From Rhizobium sp. Root274 (GTDB lineage Bacteria > Pseudomonadota > Alphaproteobacteria > Rhizobiales > Rhizobiaceae): DNA of 64,000 nucleotides. This document shows positions 19,901-28,918 of this stretch, piece by piece. The DNA lies in assembly GCF_001429245.1 (NCBI RefSeq), contig NZ_LMJE01000008.1, positions 248,001 to 312,000 of the forward strand. Reading direction: 5' to 3'. Every line of letters starts with the position of its first letter. The stretch's first letter is position 1. The notes under the pieces were generated by a model. It was not told the origin of the DNA, searched no databases, and worked only from the letters and a program-made list of their open reading frames with translations. The position numbers and the translations under genes are program-made.

Positions 19901-22900
19901 GGCCCGCAGATGGGTATCCGGATAGACCAGATAACGGCCAAGATGCTGGAAGGCAGCAGCCTGCTGCGAAGTAATCCCGATGTGGCGCAGTTCGACCTGG
20001 GTGCGGGTCCAGGCATGAATGAGCTCATGACTGAAGGCATCCGGGTGACGGTAACGCTCGATCGCCTTGTCGATTTCCTCGCGATTCGGTGCTGCCATCG
20101 TCCAGAAAATGACCGAGACCTTCTTGCCTGCCGGTACACGCACGACGCGACGCAGACTGAGGATCGGGTCGAGGGTGAAGCCTTCCGATCCGGAGAGCGT
20201 GGCGCCCGGGTCGAAGGCAGCAGCCTCGCCGAGGGTGCGGCCACGGCCGAGGAAACGGCGGCGATCCGTTTCGAATTCGGTCGGCCGGCCCTGACCGGCA
20301 CTATCGACGACCAGATGGGCGACACACATGTCGGGGTCACCCGGGCTGCGCTTGTTGCGCTCGGCGCGGATGACATCGCGGCGACGACCGAATTCGGTCT
20401 TGACGAACATGCGCGAAAACAGCGGATGGGCACTATCCGTGTCGTCATAGGCCAGCACCGGCTCAAGATAGGAGGTCACTTCGATGAAGCGATCCTCGGT
20501 GCCGGTGTTCAGGATGGTAAGCCGTCGCCCTTCGGCATCATGTTCGGTACCGACGATGCATTCCAGGGTCGTTGCGATGTCGCCGACGGTCTTGAAAAAC
20601 TCGGCCTTGTCGTCACCGAAGATGACCTTGCTCTTCTCGTCCTCGGCACGGCGCGGGGCAGCCGTTGCCGACCACCACTGATTGCTCGCCATGTCGCGGA
20701 GGAAGAGGAAAGTGCCCCAACGATCTTCGGTCGGGTCGGGCTTCCAGCGGGAGACCGACTGGCCGTTCCAGCGGGAGAAACCGGAGCCCGTCGCCGTCAG
20801 CATGACCGAGTAGTGGCCGTTCGACAGGAAGACGAGTTCGCGGTCCTTGGTGGCCGGATCGGTAATGGTGCGGATTTCGGCGCGCAGCAGGTCGGCCTGG
20901 CCCTTGCCCGGCGTTTGCGGTTCGTATTTCGCGCTCATCACGGGGATCTCGCGCGGGGCCTTTTCCTGCAGCAGCAGTTCGGCAGCCTCAATCACCGGAT
21001 CGGCGTGGAAGAGAGCGCGCAGGCGTCCGTTAAAGGCGACGTTGGCAATGGCTGCGATCGACATGCCATGGTGGTGTGCATAGTAGTTGTAGACGACCGC
21101 ACATTTCTTGCCGTCAGGCAGGCGGGTCGGCGTGAAGTCGACGGCATCATGGAAGCCGTAGGCACCGAGCGCGCCGAGCTTGCGCAGACGCTGCAGGTTT
21201 TCGAGCGACGCTTCCGGATAATACTGGCTGGCCAGGATCGAGGCGTAGGGCGCGATGACGGCGTTCTGGCCAAGACCACGCTTGAGGCCCAGCGTCGGGA
21301 CCCCGAAGTTGGTGTACTGGTAGTTCATGTCATGGTCGCGGGCGTTGAACGCCGCTTCCGAGATGCCCCAGGGTATGTTCAGACGACGGCCGTGGTTCAT
21401 CTGCTCAATGACAACCAGATTATTGGTCTGGTTCAGAACGCCACCCTGGCGCTCCTGCATGACGAGCGGCGGCATGAGATATTCGAACATCGAGCCTGAC
21501 CACGAGATCAGGGCTGCGCGCGCGCCGATGGGAACCACCTGACGGCCGAGGCGATACCAGTGCTCGGTTGGGAGATCCCCCTTGGCGATGGCAAAGAGGC
21601 TGGTCAGACGGCATTCGGAGGCGAGAAGGTCGTAGCAGGCTTCGTCCAATTCGCGGCCGTCGACACGGTAGCCGATCGAAAGCAGGCGGCGTTCGGGGCG
21701 GAATAGGAAGGTGAAGTCCATCGAGAAGGCGATGCCGCGCGCCTTTTCCGAGAGCTGGCTTAGACGCTGACGCAGCGGGTCGATGTTCGACAGGTCGAAG
21801 GTGGTGTCTGCGATATGTGCTTCGCACACTGAGACGAGTGATTCCGTCCAGCGCACGACTTCTGCACTGGAATCGGCGCGAAGCTCGTGATGCAGGTTCG
21901 CTGCCAGCTTCTGAACATCGCGGGCAAGGACTGCGAGATTGATGATGCGGATCGACGCGAATTCGTGCTCGCGCTTGACGGCGGCCAGCGCCGTGTTGAA
22001 GCCGATGATGCGTTCTTCCAGGCGGCGACGCAGCGGACGCACGGTCTTGCGATCATCCGGCAGTTTTTCCAGCATTTCCAGGAGGATGCCGCCGACATCG
22101 CCGATGCCGTCGATATTGCCCTGGAGATGAGCGGAGGGGGCTTCTGCCCATTCGCGGCAAGCAGACGCAATTGCGATCAGATGGCCCGCGAGGTTGCCGC
22201 TGTCGACTGCCGAGATGTAGCGGGGGCCAAGCGGCTTAAGCGTATCCGTGTAGTACCAGTTGTATAGGTGCCCGCGATACTTCTCCATCCGGTCGATGGT
22301 GGAGATCGTCTGCTCCATGCGCTCGATGGTCTGCTCGAAGCTCAGCCAGCCGAAGTGACGGGCGGAGACAACGGAGAGCAGGTAGACGCCGATGTTGGTC
22401 GGCGAGGTGCGATGGGCGACGAGCGGTTCCGGCGTTTCCTGGAAATTGTCCGGCGGCAGGTAGTTGTCGCCGGCTGTGGTGAAGGTTTCGAAATAGCGCC
22501 AGGTGCGCCGCGCGATCTTGCGCAGCTCGGCAGAGACATGATCCGGAACCTCGAGGCTGTCTTCGGTTTCTGCCGACTGGCTGACATACCAGGCGACCAG
22601 GGGAGACAGGACCCAGAGAACCGCAAAGGGCAGGCCGATCAGATAACCGTATCCGCCGGGAAGGGCGGCAACCCCAACCGAGAGAATGGCAAGGATCGGG
22701 GCATGACGCATGTTCTGATAATAGGACGTGATCGAGCCCTGAGCTGCGGACTGGACGCTGGCGGCGGTGCGCCATTCCAGCAGGAGCTTGCGGCTGACCA
22801 GCATACGATACAGGGAGCGCGCGATCGCATCGGCCATCATGCAAGCATTGTCGGCTATGAAGACGATGCGCAGAGCCACCTGGGCGTTGATGGACCGGAC

Positions 22901-25489
22901 TTCCGACCACAGTGTCTGGAAATGGGCGGCCGGCACGATGTCGGTCTGTCGTGGCACGATGCCGGATAGAAGCGACAATGTTGGAGCGACAAAGAGGCTG
23001 AAGATCAGCAGCAATTGCCAGATGGTGGCACCGACGGGTTCCATGGTCGCCCAACCGAGGACGGAGGCCATGAACCAGGCGATCGGTGTCAGCGAACGGC
23101 GCAGGTTGTCGATCATTTTCCAGCGGCCGAGCGCTGTGATGCCGCGGTTCGGGTCGCCAATATAGGGAAGGAGCTGCCAGTCACCGCGCGCCCAGCGATG
23201 CTGGCGCGAGCTTTCGACTTCGTAGCGTGTCGGGAAGTCTTCGACCAGTTCGACGTCGGTTACCAGTGCGCAGCGGGCGAAGGAGCCTTCGAGAAGGTCG
23301 TGACTGAGAACCGAGTTCTCATCAATCCGGCCCTTGATGGCGGTCTCGAAGGCGTCGATGTCGTAGAGGCCCTTGCCCGTGAACGTCCCTTCGTCGGTGA
23401 TGTCCTGGTAGACGTCCGACACGGTGAAGACATACGGGTCCAGGCCGCGGTTCATCGAGAAGATGCGCTGGAAAACCGAAGCGTCCTTGCCGGTGGTCAA
23501 TGACGGTGTGACACGTGGCTGGAGAACGCCATAACCGCTTCCGACTCGTCCGCTCTTCGGATCGATGACCGGGCGGTTGATCGGATGATGCATCTTGCCG
23601 ACCAGCTTGGTCACGGCGTCGCGCATGAGGCGCGTGTCGGCGTCCAGCGTCATGACGTAGCGGACGTTTTCCGGCACCATGTTGGCACCGGTCAGATAAG
23701 AGGTATCGCGGTCGCCGCGCAGCAGGAGGTTCAGCTCGTGCAGTTTGCCGCGCTTGCGCTCCCAGCCCATCCAGCAGCCCTCGGCCGGATTGTAAAGGCG
23801 GCGGCGGTGAAGGAGGTAGAAACGGGTCTTGCCGTCCTGGTCATAGCGGCTGTTCAGCTGGGCGACTTCGCGTTTCGCGTAGTCGAGAACTTCGAGGTCC
23901 GCTGCCGTCTCTTCGACCTGGCTATCCTTCCAGTCGCTAAGCAGGGCGAAGTAGATCTCGCCATGCGGATTGGTCAGGTGGTGAACCTCGACATTGCGGA
24001 TCAGCTCGTCGACATCGTCACGCTTGGATATCATGCAGGGGACGACGACCAGCGTGCGTGCGTCCTCCGGAATGCCCTGCTTGAACTCGTAGCCCGTCAG
24101 CCGCGTCGGCTTCATGAAGAATGTGATCAGGGTGTTGAACAGTCCGGTCGCGCCCTCTGAGACGGGCAGCGACACCATCACTAGAAGCACAAAGACCAGC
24201 GGCGTCGATACTCCGGCCTGACCCAGGTAATGCCCGATGATTGCCAGTGCCGCGATGGTCAACCCGATGACGGGTGCGGCGATAGAGAGCCAGTTCAGCT
24301 TCTTGATCGCTCTCGTCAGGACGCGGGATAGCGGTTCGCTGTAGCCGATGGCCGCCTCAAGTTCGGTCCGGCGGGAACCAACAAGATAGCTTCCGACGTC
24401 GAGCCTGCCGCTTGGCTCTGCACTCGCTGTTGCCAGATCGATTGCTGTCTGGGCGATCTCGATCTCGCTCAGGTCCGAGCGGCGTGCCAGCTTCTCGATC
24501 GTGTTGCGATAGGCGTTGCGCGATCCGAAATCGAGTTCGCGGTAGTCGGTGTGCTGGCCGAGGATGTGGTCGACCTGGCTGACCTCCTCCACCCAGACCG
24601 ACCATTCCTTGTCATCGATCTCGCGCAGGCCGCGCACGATATTGCCCATCGTGACATTGCCCGAGGACAGTCGGTTGTGCTCCGCGTCCATCGCTTCCTG
24701 AGCGGTACGGCCAGCCGCTTCCAGGCGGCCCTCCAGCCACTCGACGGCAAAGCTGGTGTTCTGCGAGCCGTTGCGCAGACGGTAGAGGAACTGAGTTGCG
24801 AAGGTGTTATCGTCGGCCAGTGGCTCGATCTGGCGCAGATAGGCGGCCGCGGCCATGGGGTCATTCAGGCGAATGATCTCGTCGGCTACCTCATTGGCCT
24901 TGCCGCGCATGCGACGCGACCGATCAACGCGGGTCGCGATCCGCCGCAGATTTTCGACAAGCACGAAACGCACAATCGAGGGCAAGGCCCAGAGTTCGCC
25001 GATCTCCAGCGTCTGATGCCGCTGATAGCCGTTGACCAGCGCCGTCATGCTTTCCTGGCTGACGGTCGAATGCGTGTGGGCGACATAGAGCCAGGCCATG
25101 GCCATCGTGCGCGGAATTTCTCGAGAGCCGACCTTCATGGTCGGCAGCTGCCGGTAGAATTTCTTCGGGAAGTCGCGGCGGACTTCCTGAATGGCTTCTT
25201 CAATGACGTAGTGGTTGTCGAGCAGCCACTCGGCTGCTGGCGTGATAGTCGCGCCTGCCTCGACATCAGCCGCCGTTGCCCGGTAAACGCGCAGGATTTC
25301 CCGTTCGTTTTCCTTGTGGCGGGCGAAGAAGTCGAAATCGATCAGCCCCGGCAGCTCGTCAGCACCGTTCAGCGCGAGAGAGGCCGCGCTCTCCTGCAAT
25401 TCCTCGATGGTGAAATAGGCAGATCTGATCGAATCATTGTGGTCGATCTGCTTGGTTTCGAGGTCGCGCGATGGGACATGCAGCGTCAT
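16994..25489 (-). CDS. ndvB: Cyclic beta-1,2-glucan synthase NdvB (ChvB)
   Basis: A giant 2831-residue inner-membrane enzyme that initiates, elongates and cyclises beta-1,2-glucan from UDP-glucose; NdvA then exports the ring. Membrane segments lie near residues 400-465, 790-865 and 920-965. Between them is the GT84 glycosyltransferase with the LDADTRL motif near 615-620 and RQHRWARGDW near 760. A glycoamylase-like region follows (about 1000-1430), then two beta-sandwich modules (starting near 1560 and 2040) and a GH94 phosphorylase domain with RDQLQDTLAF near 2386 and GGDWNDGMN near 2513, which trims chain length. The C-terminus is Lys/Pro/Thr-rich. The single reading frame is intact at normal family length. 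The start ATG has only a weak Shine-Dalgarno. Confidence 0.96.
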   Translation of the reverse strand: MTLHVPSRDLETKQIDHNDSIRSAYFTIEELQESAASLALNGADELPGLIDFDFFARHKENEREILRVYRATAADVEAGATITPAAEWLLDNHYVIEEAIQEVRRDFPKKFYRQLPTMKVGSREIPRTMAMAWLYVAHTHSTVSQESMTALVNGYQRHQTLEIGELWALPSIVRFVLVENLRRIATRVDRSRRMRGKANEVADEIIRLNDPMAAAAYLRQIEPLADDNTFATQFLYRLRNGSQNTSFAVEWLEGRLEAAGRTAQEAMDAEHNRLSSGNVTMGNIVRGLREIDDKEWSVWVEEVSQVDHILGQHTDYRELDFGSRNAYRNTIEKLARRSDLSEIEIAQTAIDLATASAEPSGRLDVGSYLVGSRRTELEAAIGYSEPLSRVLTRAIKKLNWLSIAAPVIGLTIAALAIIGHYLGQAGVSTPLVFVLLVMVSLPVSEGATGLFNTLITFFMKPTRLTGYEFKQGIPEDARTLVVVPCMISKRDDVDELIRNVEVHHLTNPHGEIYFALLSDWKDSQVEETAADLEVLDYAKREVAQLNSRYDQDGKTRFYLLHRRRLYNPAEGCWMGWERKRGKLHELNLLLRGDRDTSYLTGANMVPENVRYVMTLDADTRLMRDAVTKLVGKMHHPINRPVIDPKSGRVGSGYGVLQPRVTPSLTTGKDASVFQRIFSMNRGLDPYVFTVSDVYQDITDEGTFTGKGLYDIDAFETAIKGRIDENSVLSHDLLEGSFARCALVTDVELVEDFPTRYEVESSRQHRWARGDWQLLPYIGDPNRGITALGRWKMIDNLRRSLTPIAWFMASVLGWATMEPVGATIWQLLLIFSLFVAPTLSLLSGIVPRQTDIVPAAHFQTLWSEVRSINAQVALRIVFIADNACMMADAIARSLYRMLVSRKLLLEWRTAASVQSAAQGSITSYYQNMRHAPILAILSVGVAALPGGYGYLIGLPFAVLWVLSPLVAWYVSQSAETEDSLEVPDHVSAELRKIARRTWRYFETFTTAGDNYLPPDNFQETPEPLVAHRTSPTNIGVYLLSVVSARHFGWLSFEQTIERMEQTISTIDRMEKYRGHLYNWYYTDTLKPLGPRYISAVDSGNLAGHLIAIASACREWAEAPSAHLQGNIDGIGDVGGILLEMLEKLPDDRKTVRPLRRRLEERIIGFNTALAAVKREHEFASIRIINLAVLARDVQKLAANLHHELRADSSAEVVRWTESLVSVCEAHIADTTFDLSNIDPLRQRLSQLSEKARGIAFSMDFTFLFRPERRLLSIGYRVDGRELDEACYDLLASECRLTSLFAIAKGDLPTEHWYRLGRQVVPIGARAALISWSGSMFEYLMPPLVMQERQGGVLNQTNNLVVIEQMNHGRRLNIPWGISEAAFNARDHDMNYQYTNFGVPTLGLKRGLGQNAVIAPYASILASQYYPEASLENLQRLRKLGALGAYGFHDAVDFTPTRLPDGKKCAVVYNYYAHHHGMSIAAIANVAFNGRLRALFHADPVIEAAELLLQEKAPREIPVMSAKYEPQTPGKGQADLLRAEIRTITDPATKDRELVFLSNGHYSVMLTATGSGFSRWNGQSVSRWKPDPTEDRWGTFLFLRDMASNQWWSATAAPRRAEDEKSKVIFGDDKAEFFKTVGDIATTLECIVGTEHDAEGRRLTILNTGTEDRFIEVTSYLEPVLAYDDTDSAHPLFSRMFVKTEFGRRRDVIRAERNKRSPGDPDMCVAHLVVDSAGQGRPTEFETDRRRFLGRGRTLGEAAAFDPGATLSGSEGFTLDPILSLRRVVRVPAGKKVSVIFWTMAAPNREEIDKAIERYRHPDAFSHELIHAWTRTQVELRHIGITSQQAAAFQHLGRYLVYPDTHLRADPETVRKGLKSQSALWPMAISGDHPIFALRINDDMDMDIAREAMSALEYLRRRGVVADLAIINERATSYAQDMQHALDHLAENLKHRLPPGRPHVFTVRDDLMDEGATLSLLAAARVVLHTRNGKIVDQINRAVSLFAAPRAVDSDGDWAGLPPALPAPAAQPAVIDGSDLDFWNGIGGFSKDGSEYVVRLSGTAATPQPWINVITNEQFGFHVSAEGAGFTWSQNSRDYQLTPWTNDPVVNRPGEAFYVTDLDNGRSYATVSALNADPAARFETRHGLGYSTFASSHDDLEIEMTQTVDRNRPVKLAKIRLKNASDAARTFRVYGYAEWVLGNNAARTAPFVLSSYDAETGALLASNPYEINYPGRFAFLAGPDQPMGYTTSRREFIGRNGSIKLPQAVARLSKLSDTIDSESDPCAALAFDIELAPGQSRELTFFLGETETMEGAVELLKSIRTTGFKTVLDETRSFWSGVASQVEVKTGDKSFDHLVNGWLPYQALACRIFARAGFYQASGAYGFRDQLQDTLAFLLTDPKLARRQILNAASRQFPEGDVQHWWLPRTGAGVRTMISDDVVWLAYAIDQYVAATGDETILDEELAFIEGATLEAGQHDSFFQPGTSETKASLYEHAARALDLAIARTGQHDLPLILGGDWNDGMNRVGIEGKGESVWLGWFLASTLTNFLPYAERRRDKDRRQRWATHVEALKGALESAGWDGKHYRRGYFDNGAPLGSNESLQCQIDSLAQSWSVLSGLGDHEHAVKALDEAVARLVDEENGIVRLFTPPFEKSTLDPGYIGAYPPAVRENGGQYTHAAIWLGLSLLKAGRIADAWRVFNLLNPINHALDADAAERYRVEPYVVAADIYGGEGYAGRGGWTWYTGSAGWLYRFAVEGILGITRKGGAIHVQPSLPDQWQGYRSKIAFDGRQVEVDVKRTASGYDITIDGEPQPTEPVAATPAKPKKATRRPKAT

Positions 25490-25776
25490 GAAGGATTGAA
25501 TCTCGGTTCATAGATGGTTGATGGATCGCCCGGGCAGACCGCAGTCGTCGGAACAGTTCACGAAGCCCGGCTTTTTGGAGGACAATCGAGGCAGAAAAAC
25601 GCCACAATGCGCCTGAAACCTTTGGCGGTTCAACTCTATCGACTTGCTTTGGGTTCCCGGACGTTGGATCGGGCTTTTTATGCCTTATTTCAATCGGGTG
25701 GCCAAGCCCCCCACGGCCGGCTCCCTCTCAACGCAACAAGGATGCCTCCCCCATCCAAGTCTGCTGTGAAAAAGGT
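25490..25776. other. Intergenic region upstream of ndvB
   Basis: This 287-base gap lies between the end of the aminotransferase gene and the start of ndvB, both on the minus strand, so it should hold the ndvB promoter. I see no strong hairpin terminator and no convincing gene. The plus-strand frame open here runs into the antisense of the aminotransferase. Confidence 0.5.
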
Positions 25777-26949
25777 TTACTCAGCCAGTCTCTTCGCCAA
25801 GCATATCATTCTTCGCGCTGCCTCCTCCAGGCGTATTTCCGGTACGGTCAACGAGATGCGAACGAGATCGCGGGCGCCTTCGCCAAAGGACGAACCCGGC
25901 ATCACGGAGACGTTTTCTTCCTCCAGGAGACGCGTTGCGAAGTCTTGACCGCTCAAACCGGTCCCTGAGACGTCGAGTACGATGAACATGCCGCCCTCTG
26001 GACGATGGGGACGAAGGGCCGGATGGGTCGAAAGGCGATCTACCATGAGATCAGCGCGGGACTGATAGTTGCTGCGCATGATCCGCGAAGTCTCAATCGG
26101 CTGAGTCAGCGCCATGGCCGTCATGTCGGCGATGAAGGGCTGGACGCCGAAAAGCATGGTTTCAGACACCGGCAGCAGGTGGTCGAAAAAGTCCGCAGGG
26201 CCTGCAGCCCAGCCGCTCCGGAAGCCGGGCGCGGCATGAGACTTGGAAATCGACGACACGACGATGGTCCGATCGGCAAGATCCGGATTGTCGAAGGGCG
26301 AGGCGAAGCGGTCACCGAAGGTCAATTCCTCGTAGACTTCATCGCAGACGATCCAGAGATCGTGGCGTCGACAGACGTCGCCGATGTCAGCAATCTCCGC
26401 CGCTGACAGCACGGCGCCTGTCGGATTGTGCGGCGTGTTGAGGAGAACTACGCGGCTGTTCGGTGTGATGGCTGCCTCGAGATCGGCAGCCTGCATGTGA
26501 AAGCCCTTGTCCGCTCGCAACGGGACGGGCATGAGACGCGCTCCGGTCGCGGCTGCGACGCCTTCATAGCTCGCATAGGCGGGGTCGCCTGCCAGCACCT
26601 CGTCGCCGGCGTCGAGCAGCCCCATCATCACCACGAAGAGCGCGCTTTGCGTGCCGGGAAAGCACAGAATATTGCTCGCCGTGATGCCCTGCCTGCGCTT
26701 TGCGTATTTCTCGACAAGTGCTTCCACCACCGAAGGTTCGCCACGACCGTTGGAATAGCGGGTGCGGCCGGCATGCATGGCGCGCGCGCATTCCGCCAGA
26801 AGCGCCGGGTCCGGCGGAAGATCAGGCTCGCCGATGGTCAGTTCGATGACCGGAATCCCCGCTGCCGCCTTGCGTCGACCCTCGATATGCAAAGCCCACT
26901 TACCGGAGCCGAGCCCGGCCAGGCGTTTGGTTATGGCTGCGTATTTCAT
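25777..26949 (-). CDS. PLP-dependent aminotransferase, class I/II
   Basis: A 390-residue cytoplasmic aminotransferase of fold type I. PLP-site residues are visible: Asn175 in NTPHNPTG, Asp203 and Tyr206 in CDEVYEE, and Schiff-base Lys236 in SISKSHA, followed by the Arg-containing GFRSGW. The closest groups by pattern are AspC/AatA-like and ArAT-like enzymes; the amino donor cannot be fixed. It lies 11 bases downstream of a TetR-type regulator on the same strand, so they probably form one operon. An M20 amidohydrolase diverges from that regulator, which could supply an amino acid released from an amide conjugate. Confidence 0.9.
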   Translation of the reverse strand: MKYAAITKRLAGLGSGKWALHIEGRRKAAAGIPVIELTIGEPDLPPDPALLAECARAMHAGRTRYSNGRGEPSVVEALVEKYAKRRQGITASNILCFPGTQSALFVVMMGLLDAGDEVLAGDPAYASYEGVAAATGARLMPVPLRADKGFHMQAADLEAAITPNSRVVLLNTPHNPTGAVLSAAEIADIGDVCRRHDLWIVCDEVYEELTFGDRFASPFDNPDLADRTIVVSSISKSHAAPGFRSGWAAGPADFFDHLLPVSETMLFGVQPFIADMTAMALTQPIETSRIMRSNYQSRADLMVDRLSTHPALRPHRPEGGMFIVLDVSGTGLSGQDFATRLLEEENVSVMPGSSFGEGARDLVRISLTVPEIRLEEAARRMICLAKRLAE

Positions 26950-26960
26950 GGAATTTCCGT

Positions 26961-27605
26961 TCAGTGCGTGTCTGCAGCAGGTCTGAGAGCAATACCGCCC
27001 AATAGTGCCTCTACTGCATCAAGTGCGATCTGTGGCAGGCGGCCTTCGTCGAACAGGTCGCTCGCCAGCGAGTTTTCCAGCCATAGACCATCGATCAGGC
27101 CGTTGATGGCGATGGCAAGGTGCCGGCATTCTGAGGGAGATGCCGTGCGGCTGTGGCTGGCGAGAAGGGAGGCAACGAGACCCTCCAGGATCTTCAGGAA
27201 GAGCAGGTAATTTTCCCGATGAATGCGCGCCAGTTCCTCGTCCGACCTCACCCGCCCGATGAAGGCGGCCCAGAGCGAGAGTGCCTTTGGGTCGGCGACC
27301 GGGGGGCTGACATTGGCAACGATGAACCGGTGCAGGCGTTGGTGCGCATCCTCGCCCGCCGAGGTCATCGCATCGACTGCCGTCTGCGTCATGTTTGCCA
27401 GCATTTCGCGATACGCCGCCTGAACCATCTGGTCCTTGCCGGCAAAATAGTGGCGGATCAGGCCGCCGGTCACTCCGGCTCGCGCGGCGATATCGCGCAC
27501 GGTCGCGCCCTCCAGGCCATGGTCGGAAATGCTGTCGAGCGTCGCGGAGATCAGGTCCTGTCTGCGTTCAGCCTCTCCGGCCCGCTGGAATGTGCGTCGT
27601 GTCAT
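26961..27605 (-). CDS. TetR-family regulator, BetI-like
   Basis: A 214-residue repressor-type protein. The N-terminal helix-turn-helix is clear (residues about 15-60: DLISATLDSISDHG, then TVRDIAARAGVTGGLIRHYF and KDQM). The C-terminal domain resembles the BetI group. The ATG used has GGGAG seven bases upstream; an ATG two codons earlier is also in frame but sits directly on the GGGAG, and the frame is open for 52 further codons with no homologous look. It is divergent from the M20 amidohydrolase and precedes the aminotransferase, so it likely controls both. Ligand unknown; choline is not implied by context. Confidence 0.85.
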   Translation of the reverse strand: MTRRTFQRAGEAERRQDLISATLDSISDHGLEGATVRDIAARAGVTGGLIRHYFAGKDQMVQAAYREMLANMTQTAVDAMTSAGEDAHQRLHRFIVANVSPPVADPKALSLWAAFIGRVRSDEELARIHRENYLLFLKILEGLVASLLASHSRTASPSECRHLAIAINGLIDGLWLENSLASDLFDEGRLPQIALDAVEALLGGIALRPAADTH

Positions 27606-27747
27606 CGGCATCTCCCAACGGCGGAAATTGAGGGCAAATTGTCGTCCTATGACCAGGTGTCTTTTTATACGGTTGAACAACAAGGTCGCAAGTGCGAAAG
27701 TCCTGCGCGTTTGATTGCCGTCGTCGCGGCCGTTCCAGGAGTGCTTC

Positions 27748-28911
27748 ATGTCGATCCAGTTTCCCAATGTGATGGCGGATGTTCTGGCAACGCGGCGCCA
27801 CCTTCACCAGTTTCCCGAGATCGGCCTGTCGGAATTCAAGACCTCCGACTATATCGCCGAACGTCTCCAGTCGCTCGGCTATGACGTTACACGAGGGCTT
27901 GCCGGAACGGGTGTTGTCGCAACACTGCGCAATGGGAAGAGCCTGCGCAGCGTGGGGATTCGCGCCGATTTCGATGCGCTACCGATTCTCGAGGAAACCG
28001 GGCTCGACTATGCCAGCAAGGTGCCCGGCGTGATGCATGCCTGCGGCCATGACGGGCATACCGCCATGTTGCTGGGTGCCGCGCAGATTCTGGCCGAGCG
28101 CCGGAATTTCGACGGCACCATCCATCTCATCTTCCAACCGGCCGAGGAAAATTTTGGCGGGGCGCGGATCATGATCGAGGACGGGCTGTTCGACAGGTTT
28201 CCCTGCGATGCGGTGTTCGGCCTTCACAACGATCCGGATATCGCATTCGGTCATATTGCCGTGCGCGAGGGGCCGATCATGGCGGCCGTCGATGAGTGCA
28301 AGATCACCGTCAACGGGCGTGGCGGTCATGGCGCCGAGCCACAGGCGACGGCGGATCCGATCGTCTGCGGCGCATCGATCATCATGGCCCTGCAGACCAT
28401 CGTATCGCGCAACATCCATCCCCTTGATCCGACAGTGATCACAGTCGGCGGGTTCCATGCCGGCGCCGCCAGCAATGTCATTCCCGAGCGCGCCGAGATG
28501 GTTCTGTCCATCCGCTCTTTTGATGCCGCAGTGAGAGATCAGCTCGAACAGCGCATCCGGGCGGTGGCAGAAGGTCAGGCGGCAAGTTACGGCATGGGAG
28601 TCACGATCGATTACCAGCGCGGCTATAACGCGACGATCAATCACAAGACGGAGACCGATTTCGTTCGGGATCTGGCGAAAAGCTTTGCCGGCGCCGAGAA
28701 GGTGTTCGACTTGCCGCGCCCGATGATGGGGAGCGAGGATTTCGGTTACATGCTCGCCGAGCGGCCGGGCAGCTATTTCTTCCTCGGCACAAAGCGGACG
28801 GAGAACGACCCGCCGCTTCACCATCCGCGTTACGATTTCAACGACGATGTGCTGCCCATCGGGACGACGTTCTGGGTGGAACTGGCGGAGCGTTATCTGC
28901 GCTCCGCCTGA
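27748..28911 (+). CDS. M20 family metal-dependent amidohydrolase (hippurate hydrolase-like)
   Basis: A 387-residue M20D peptidase/amidohydrolase that typically cleaves N-acyl amino acids such as hippurate or IAA-amino acid conjugates. Metal-binding elements are MHACGHDGH (Cys99, His101, Asp102, His104) and PAEE with Glu133 and Glu134, followed by the dimerisation domain (GRGGHGAEPQ near 192-201) and GSEDFGYM near the C-terminus. CAGGAG lies six bases before the ATG; a TTG 33 bases upstream is less likely. Divergent from a TetR regulator with a 142-base shared promoter region. The physiological substrate is unknown. Confidence 0.9.
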   Translation: MSIQFPNVMADVLATRRHLHQFPEIGLSEFKTSDYIAERLQSLGYDVTRGLAGTGVVATLRNGKSLRSVGIRADFDALPILEETGLDYASKVPGVMHACGHDGHTAMLLGAAQILAERRNFDGTIHLIFQPAEENFGGARIMIEDGLFDRFPCDAVFGLHNDPDIAFGHIAVREGPIMAAVDECKITVNGRGGHGAEPQATADPIVCGASIIMALQTIVSRNIHPLDPTVITVGGFHAGAASNVIPERAEMVLSIRSFDAAVRDQLEQRIRAVAEGQAASYGMGVTIDYQRGYNATINHKTETDFVRDLAKSFAGAEKVFDLPRPMMGSEDFGYMLAERPGSYFFLGTKRTENDPPLHHPRYDFNDDVLPIGTTFWVELAERYLRSA

Positions 28912-28918
28912 TGCCTCA

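Noticed and set aside
19037-21499. An 820-codon open frame on the plus strand inside ndvB
   Set aside because: It is antisense to the well-supported synthase, has no recognised domain and is a product of high GC codon bias.
24551-25513. A 320-codon plus-strand frame opposite the start of ndvB
   Set aside because: Antisense of conserved coding sequence with no motif or ribosome-binding site.
25514-25948. A possible 144-residue gene in the ndvB/aminotransferase gap
   Set aside because: Its second half is antisense to the aminotransferase and the first half is low-complexity with no family pattern.
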